64,000 nt of DNA, from NCBI GenBank assembly GCA_027924585.1, contig BSBM01000106.1, positions 38,393,501 through 38,457,500 on the forward strand. The letters are read 5' to 3'. Of the stretch, positions 57,712 through 64,000 are shown piece after piece. The notes below the pieces were generated by a model that was given only the letters and a program-made list of their open reading frames with translations, ran no database searches and had not been told where the DNA came from. Source of the DNA: Larix kaempferi. Lineage: Eukaryota > Streptophyta > Pinopsida > Pinales > Pinaceae. A program made the translations under genes and the position numbers. Position 1 is the first letter of the stretch, and each line of letters begins with the position of its first letter.

Positions 57712-58811
57712 TCACAGTTTTTCTTAAACCATGTATAGTGTATATACTCAAAATGGTTTTTCTTACTCAAAGATATTAATACAAATCAAACATTAAATTC
57801 AACGATATTAATGAAGATTCAAAATCAAAATGAATTTACATTTAGAAAAAAATGTATAAACAAAATCAGTAACAATTGAAAAATGAACCCAGTACTCTAA
57901 AGAATGGCTAATTCTAGAAACAAAAAGAAAAACCAACGAATGAATATTAAACTGATAGATTGGATCAACATATATTTCTACATTAAACTTCCAAATAAAG
58001 ATGTCTTTTGACTTTGTTCCTTACAATAATGTACATGCACATTGAGGTATTTCATGTTCCCCACAACATGAATATCATCTCAATATTAACATTGAAATAC
58101 CTAGAGCAATGACCAAACCAGATCTCAACATGTGGATCGATTTTTTTTAATACACTCATGAGTAATTCAGCTTGGGTGTGGAAACTATGGTCATTTTCCT
58201 AATTGAAACTCAAAAATATTGCTAATAAATTTGCAACCTCGATGAACAATTAAGCTCCAATTTGACAGTTGCATTAATTATAACCTAGCATAGTTTTCAC
58301 CAACAAGCAATCAAGGACAATGGATGTACACATGTATACTTAAGCAAGACCATAAAATGTCAAAATAGACATTCATTCTAAAAAATCCCAAATTGGTGCT
58401 ACCAAATTGAAACAACTATGTGGAATGATTATTTTTCAAAACCAAGAGCAAAAACACCAAACACTTATTAAAACTCAGTTTAGATCCATACAAAGATTGT
58501 TAAATTCAATTGAGAAATAGAGATCTCTTTGAATTTTTTTCCTCTCGACAATGCATGGTAGCATCAAGGTAAATCATGTCCAAAACATGGCTAGCCACTC
58601 AATATTAGCATCAAAATCAAAACAATAAAAGGAGTGTTTTCCAATTTTTAAAAGGGGGGGCCTTAACTTTTCGCAAAATTTAAGGCGAGATACTGTGACC
58701 CAACAAATACAAACATGTTGTTGTTTGCAGCCCATGCCATGACTAATAATTGGTCAATAAGAAAGCATAACATTCAAGACTATTCTATGTTGAACTCCCT
58801 TCATCCATGCG
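57712..58811. other. unassigned AT-rich stretch
   Basis: No open frame over 60 codons and no family recognised. A run of seven G occurs near 58656. Confidence 0.45.
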
Positions 58812-59037
58812 TCTAGTCTAACCATTATAATGATTATCATCCATATGATGCCAATGATAATGATTATCATCCATATAATTCTGAAATCCATGTATAATGT
58901 ACTCATGCATCAAGGCAAGATAATGATTATCATCCATATGATGACAATTATGGCCATGATGATGACAACGACGATGGTCATGATGACTACGAAGATGACA
59001 ATGATTTTGTTATCAACATCATCATCCTAATCGTCAC

Positions 59038-59079
<42 letters not shown>

Positions 59080-59282
59080 CGACGATGATGATGACGACGA
59101 TGGTGTTGTTTATGACAATGATGATGATTGATGACGACGATGAAAATAATGATGATGCTTATGATCACGATGATAATGGGGTTGTTTATGGTGATGATGA
59201 TGACAATTAATGACAACGACGACGTTAATGATGATTCTTATGATGATGATTAACGACGATGAAAACGTTAATCATGATGCTT

Positions 59283-59325
<43 letters not shown>

Positions 59326-59891
59326 CAACGATGACGACGATGGCGATGATGGCGACGATGATGATGTTGTTGTTTTTTACGATTGTGATGATGACAATTA
59401 TGATGGGGATGGAAATGACGACAATGACGACAACGATGCTGATGACAACCATAATGATCAGATGAAGATTATTATGATGATAATGGTGATGATGATAATG
59501 GTGATGATGATAATGGTGATGATGATAATGATGGTGATGATGATAATGATAGTGATGATGATGATGATAATGAAGATGATTATGATGACGATGATGTTGT
59601 TGTTTGTGATGATTGTGCTAATGAATAGTGATGACATCAATGTTGATGATGACGATGGTGTTGTTTATGATGATGATGATTGATGACGACGATGACATTA
59701 ATGATGATGCTTACAATGATGATGATGATGAAGATGATGATGATGATGACGACGATAATGGTGTTGTTTATGGTGATGATGATGATGATTAATGACAACG
59801 ATGACGTTAATGATGCTACTTATGATGACGATGATGGTGATGATGATTAATGACGATGAAAGCGTTCATCATGATGCTTATGATGATGATG

Positions 59892-59923
<32 letters not shown>

Positions 59924-60433
59924 GATGACAATGATGATGACAATGACGATGACGATGATGGCGACGATGATGATTTTGTTGTTTTTTACGATTGTGATGA
60001 TGAATAGTGATGATGACAATTATGATGGGGATGGCGATGATGGTGATGATGATGATGATGGCGACCATAATGATCAAGATGAATATGAGGATGATGATGA
60101 TGGCGATGATGATAATGATGGTGATGATGATGATAATGAAGATGATGATGATGATGTTGTTGTTTGTGATGACTACGCTGATGAATAGTGATGACATCAA
60201 CATTGATGATGATGATGATGACGATGACTACGATGACAATGGTGTTGTTTATGATGATGATGATGATGATTGATGATGACGATGACATTAATGATGATTC
60301 TTATGATCACGATGACGATGACAACGACGACGACGACAATAATGGTGTTGTTTATGGTGATGATGATGACGATTAATGACAATGACGACGTTGATGATGC
60401 TGCTTATGATGATGATGATGATGATGATGGTGC
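58812..60433. repeat. 1.6-kb GAT/GAC microsatellite with higher-order copies
   Basis: Long (GAT)n and (GAC)n tracts are interspersed with TTGTTTATGATGATG, CGTTAATGATGATGCTTATG and TTTTTTACGATTGTGATGATG islands. The islands recur in the same order, with GTTGTTTATG at 59104, 59660 and 60244, a period near 560-585 bp. All open frames here (poly-Asp, poly-Met/Ile) are artefacts of the triplet repeat. Confidence 0.92.
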
Positions 60434-60599
60434 ACATTTCTAGCTTCCCCAATAAATGAAAATGAAAACATATGATACAATAAAATAATTTTTTTGGAAG
60501 ATAAGCAAGAAAACAAGGTGGTTCTCTAACCCATATCAACCTTTGTCAAAGAAATTGCAAAGTTAACCACCCCTTTCAATTAACTTATAAGTATGGAAA

Positions 60600-61870
60600 G
60601 TCATGTGTTTGAAGTAGAATGAAGCTCTTGGGTAGATCATTATTCATGTCAAGCGTCATCTCATTCATCATACCAAGGGTAACAAAGATGCAAAGGAAAG
60701 TTGGGATACATTCAAAACTCTCTTTGAAATGGTGAATACTACTTAGGTAAACCAACTTGAAACTAAACTCTCCAGCCTCTAAATAGATGACTTCAACGTG
60801 ATTGAGGAGTATATTGCAAGGTTTAAAATCTAAAGGTTAACCTTATTCAAGTGGGAGAAATAGGAAAATCATATCCAAAACTTGTAAGTATTGTTCTGAA
60901 TAATCTCTCTCCATCATTCAAATCCTTTTCTCTTGTATTCTACAACATTTATTTATTTGTCAACAATCCTATAGCTCATACTCTTGAGGGGATTTTCTCT
61001 AATCTCATTCAACATCAAGTTACTTTGAGGAATATGGGTAAATTACACCCTCAAGATCAATCCCATCCAAAGGCCATATCAACCCCACTTAAATCTAATT
61101 CTAACTTGGGGAAGGGGAATAATTAAAACCCTCACACAAAATAAAAGTCATAAGTGGGTACTATCCTTAGGGAAATCCTTTCAAGTATTACCTTGCTCCT
61201 CTTCGCAAAATCGGATAGCTTGCAAGATCTATAGTAGAGATCAAAGACCTTTCTTATGAGAATGTTGGATCTCGTCATAGTGCACATTTGGCAGTGAAAT
61301 TTGCACTTTGGTCCTCTTCTTCTTAACAAGAGTGGATTGTTGATTCAAGAGCTGCTCAAAACATGACCAAACATGCACACTTTCTCTCTAATTATAGACA
61401 ACAACACATTGGACATAAAGTGGTTATTGATGACTACTTGATCATACAAGTTGCATGCTAGGGTGATATCATCATTGATATGGAGATGGTATTCATGTTC
61501 TAGCTGTTGGACCAAATATTTTTTCTCTTTACCATATTACACACACCAATAAAGAGATAGAATTCTAGTCAAATCAATGGCTAGTAAAGGACATGAGTGA
61601 TGATTTCAAGGTGGTTGCCTCAAGATATTGTGACTAATCCAATCACATGTACAAGTTGGAAAAGACCCTTTCTTACTCTAAGAAAAGTTTCTATTTCTAT
61701 GGTATCCAATGCCAATGTCACTAGCATGGTATGGCATCGACGTCTCAGTCACTCCAATTGTGAATTATTGCAACATATGAGTCAAATACATATGGTCGAT
61801 GAAATTCCAAGGATTGAAACACATAGTGGTGTCTATGAGGGGCATGTAATGGGGAAACATCATATTCACC
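60600..61870 (+). pseudogene. copia gag, protease and pre-integrase relic
   Basis: Plus-strand frames give gag segments (KESWDTFKTLFEMVN, about 60690-60740; NLSPSFKSFSLVFYNIYLF, about 60900-60955). They are followed by a retropepsin remnant EWIVDSRAAQNMTKHAHFLS (about 61329-61390), where the usual D-S-G-A is D-S-R-A. The GAG-pre-integrase signature VWHRRLSHSNCELLQHMSQI ends with GVYEGHVMGKHH (about 61729-61863). Many stops and frameshifts interrupt it, and similarity stops near 61865. No LTR or primer site is seen at either side, so this is a fragment. Confidence 0.75.
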
Positions 61871-62020
61871 TATTCATAGTAATATTTGTCACACTCCAAA
61901 ATTATATATATTTTAAATACAAAAACAAATACAAAAACAAATTAACAAACAACATTTATAAAATAAAAACAATACAAAAAAAAGCAAAATAACATACCCT
62001 TCTAAATCCCGCGCATTGAC
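61871..62020. other. A-rich spacer
   Basis: ATACAAAAACAAATACAAAAAC-type low complexity. No gene. Confidence 0.5.
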
Positions 62021-62039
62021 TTGTTTCATTGTAACCGGC

Positions 62040-62310
62040 CTTATCCTCTTGCGTGTGCACCCTTTGACTTCTGTGACCTCTTAGCAGAGCATTCCGGGGC
62101 TCCTATACAACCATTGTTTTCTCCGAGCTGTGAGCTGTGTTGGATTGTGGTCGTGCATCTTCCTCTCGTGCGTGCAACCTTTGAGTTTTGTGTGTTTGAG
62201 CATAACATTCCGGGGCTTCTGTGCAACCATTGATTTATCTGAGTTGTGAGCTGTGATCAAATTTGGATTGTGGATGTTCATCTTCAACCTCTCGTGCCTA
62301 CACCCATTGA
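62040..62310. repeat. 116-bp tandem repeat, just over two units
   Basis: ATTCCGGGGCT(C/T)CT occurs at 62091 and 62207. CTCTTGCGTG / CTCTCGTGCGTG / CTCTCGTGCC mark the unit starts. The open frames here on both strands come from the repeat. Confidence 0.75.
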
Positions 62311-62479
62311 AAAGAGGCAATGCCTCCCAAGTCTATGAGTATGAAGCCCTAAATTTTATGGGGTCCAATATTTCATAGTTTGAATGGTTTATTTCATTAT
62401 TGTATCTGTTCGTTTTCCCTTAGAAATCAATATAAATGGAAAATTGATTCAGATTTACGGCCCATATCTCTCCTTTGGC

Positions 62480-63315
62480 CACGAATTATTTGGGAGGGTT
62501 CCATTTCGAGCCATGTTGGATCCTGGGTTGCTTCAACACCAAGTACCTTCATAAGATTGCTCATATTTACTTTTGGATTTGGAGTCTCTATCAAACCTTG
62601 CCTTATCACCTCATGTCTATCTTTTTTCTTTGCAAGGCACCGCTGTGTAAGCAATTTCTTCTACTCCTTCTTGGTCATCTTTAAAGGTTGCGGTGGAGGT
62701 GGAAGAGGTTCAGCTTGAGGCTTAATTGGCTAAGGGTTCTCTACATATATAGTAGGTTTTTCCATATTCAATTTTAAATCACGTTCTGTGACATCTGTGT
62801 AGCTACCAAAGGGTAAAAGAACCATATCCCACCACTCAACATTAGGTATAGGATCCTTTGGTTTCTCTTCTTTTGCAGGAACTCTTTCTGACACTTCAAT
62901 CAGATCAGGATTTATATCAAGCTCATCATTTGCCTTGGAAAGTTGTGCTTGCTTGATCTTAAGCTCCTTTTCCTATGCTTATCTAAATTGACTCTTAAAT
63001 TTCAATATTTATGCCTCCTTTGACCATCTTTCTTAACAAATTCAAATGTCATCCTCTTAGGCCTCAAGAGCTTTGTTTTATTAATACCCATTTTTGGATC
63101 AAAATGGGGATTGGAATTGGGATCTTCATCAAATTCCGGCCTTAGAATTCGAAATGTTTTTTTTTTATGTTCACCTTCAAAGTGCTCAATTTTGTAATTA
63201 TTGGCTTTTCAATTACATTCCCCCATTCATCTATTTCATGACCCTGAGCATCAAGATGAAGAACATGAGATTTAGTAGGCTTCTGCTGGACAACAATACC
63301 AAATTCTCTGTTCAT
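62480..63315 (-). pseudogene. PRP3 (U4/U6 snRNP splicing factor) fragment
   Basis: Minus-strand reading from 63315: LHLDAQGHEIDEWGNVIEKP, LSTLKVN, then NPHFDPKMGINKTKLLRPKR, MTFEFV. Then [93 protein letters not shown] and [15 protein letters not shown]. This is the central-to-C-terminal order of plant PRP3, the U4/U6-associated spliceosomal protein. In-frame stops (after YVENP and after MTKKE) and frameshifts near 63150 and 62990 show that it is dead. No intron interrupts about 270 codons, which suggests a processed or captured copy. Similarity ends near 62500, before the C-terminal DUF1115 region. Confidence 0.88.
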
Positions 63316-64000
63316 ACTCAAAATTTATTTGAATTTACAGAGAGAATTCAAGAAAACATGAAAATTATGAACATAGATGAATGTGTTGAATGTGGAAACA
63401 ACTTCCTAAGCTTCTTGTATGTAGAGTTGAATGTGGATTGAGGGGTGACATTATGTCAAACAGGGTTGGAAATTTCAAATAAGAGGTAGTTACAAGGAGA
63501 TATTGCATATATTTAATCATATTTGACCTGCAATCTCTTTGGAAGGTCAAATAATAGGTAGTTACAAGGAGATATTGCATGGATGCATGTATGATGGTAT
63601 AGCGTTTATTTGCTTGCATGCAAATTCGGTGTTTGTGGGTGTAACCATATGTGAAAATTTCTTGTTCCCTAGATGCTCCTATTTGCCTTTGTTTTGACTT
63701 GGGAAACCCTCTTTCCACTTACCGTTTGAATTGTTTGCTTATCCTTTGGTCCATGTAGATACCCATGACCTTTAGATTGTTGGCAAATTTGAACCATTTT
63801 CTTTAACCATTGTTTTGGATGGCAGTGGGGAAATAATCTTGATAAGGTTTTTGTTTTCATACCCACATCTTTCATGATTTTCCATCCATATGAACCATAG
63901 TTTATTTATGAATTTGATATGCTTGTCATGCAATTCCTTCGTATCTCTCACGTCCCCTCCCATCCTACTAGCTAGATGGAGAGGATCGTGAGGTTAAACC
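63316..64000. other. unassigned right edge
   Basis: AGGTAGTTACAAGGAGATAT is directly repeated at 63483 and 63556 (73-bp spacing). Minus-strand open frames (63963-63669) have no recognised motif. Nothing else can be supported. Confidence 0.4.

Noticed and set aside
58830-60376. Many open frames of 60-157 codons, poly-Asp, poly-Met and poly-Ile
   Set aside because: They are the three readings of a (GAT)n/(GAC)n tract and its complement, with no non-repeat content.
62021-62320. Overlapping small frames on both strands
   Set aside because: They arise from the 116-bp tandem repeat.

Overview
The window looks like repeat-rich intergenic DNA from a plant nuclear genome. It is AT-rich, has no intact host gene, and is almost entirely transposable elements nested in one another. 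Ty1/copia and Ty3/gypsy-type LTR elements primed by initiator tRNA-Met (TGGTATCAGAG), a plant-type LINE, a CACTA (En/Spm) transposase with clean GT-AG introns, and two decayed fragments of plant housekeeping genes (ISWI ATPase and PRP3) all fit a seed plant with a large genome. A gymnosperm is possible, but the sequence does not prove it. Boundaries below were read by eye from TG...CA ends, paired LTRs and target-site duplications (TSDs).

Left part (1-8312): a probable minus-strand LTR with a minisatellite, then a minus-strand LINE reverse-transcriptase relic. The LINE is split by a solo LTR (3040-8003, TSD TCTAG), and that LTR is split by a minus-strand gag-protease copia derivative (3601-7248, TSD ACATT).

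Middle-left (8313-24261): an old minus-strand copia relic, whose RNase H frame is cut twice, by a 7.2-kb copia element (8644-15877, TSD CATGA) and by a 6.5-kb large-LTR non-autonomous element (15902-22362, TSD GTACT). The two insertion sites lie 14 bp apart in the original sequence. After an unrecognised stretch comes an ISWI-like pseudogene fragment (23514-24035).

Centre (24262-56569): a CACTA transposon interrupted by a long-LTR element (24530-51036). Its 3' LTR holds a gypsy-type element (33830-50463, TSD ATGTT), whose interior holds a tandem array of non-autonomous copia units (39229-47567, TSD TAGCA). This is a four-level nest. The array has five LTRs (one truncated) and three internal domains that encode a gag-like N-terminus followed by an unfamiliar repeated motif. 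It is the least familiar coding content in the window. The gypsy-type element also carries an antisense coding relic upstream of gag.

Right part (56570-64000): a 170-bp tandem repeat, a 1.6-kb GAT/GAC microsatellite with higher-order structure, a copia gag/protease/pre-integrase relic, a 116-bp repeat, and a minus-strand pseudogene fragment of the splicing factor PRP3.

Almost every coding sequence carries stops or frameshifts. The window is best read as a stratigraphy of insertions, recombination between LTRs and decay, not as a set of cooperating genes.
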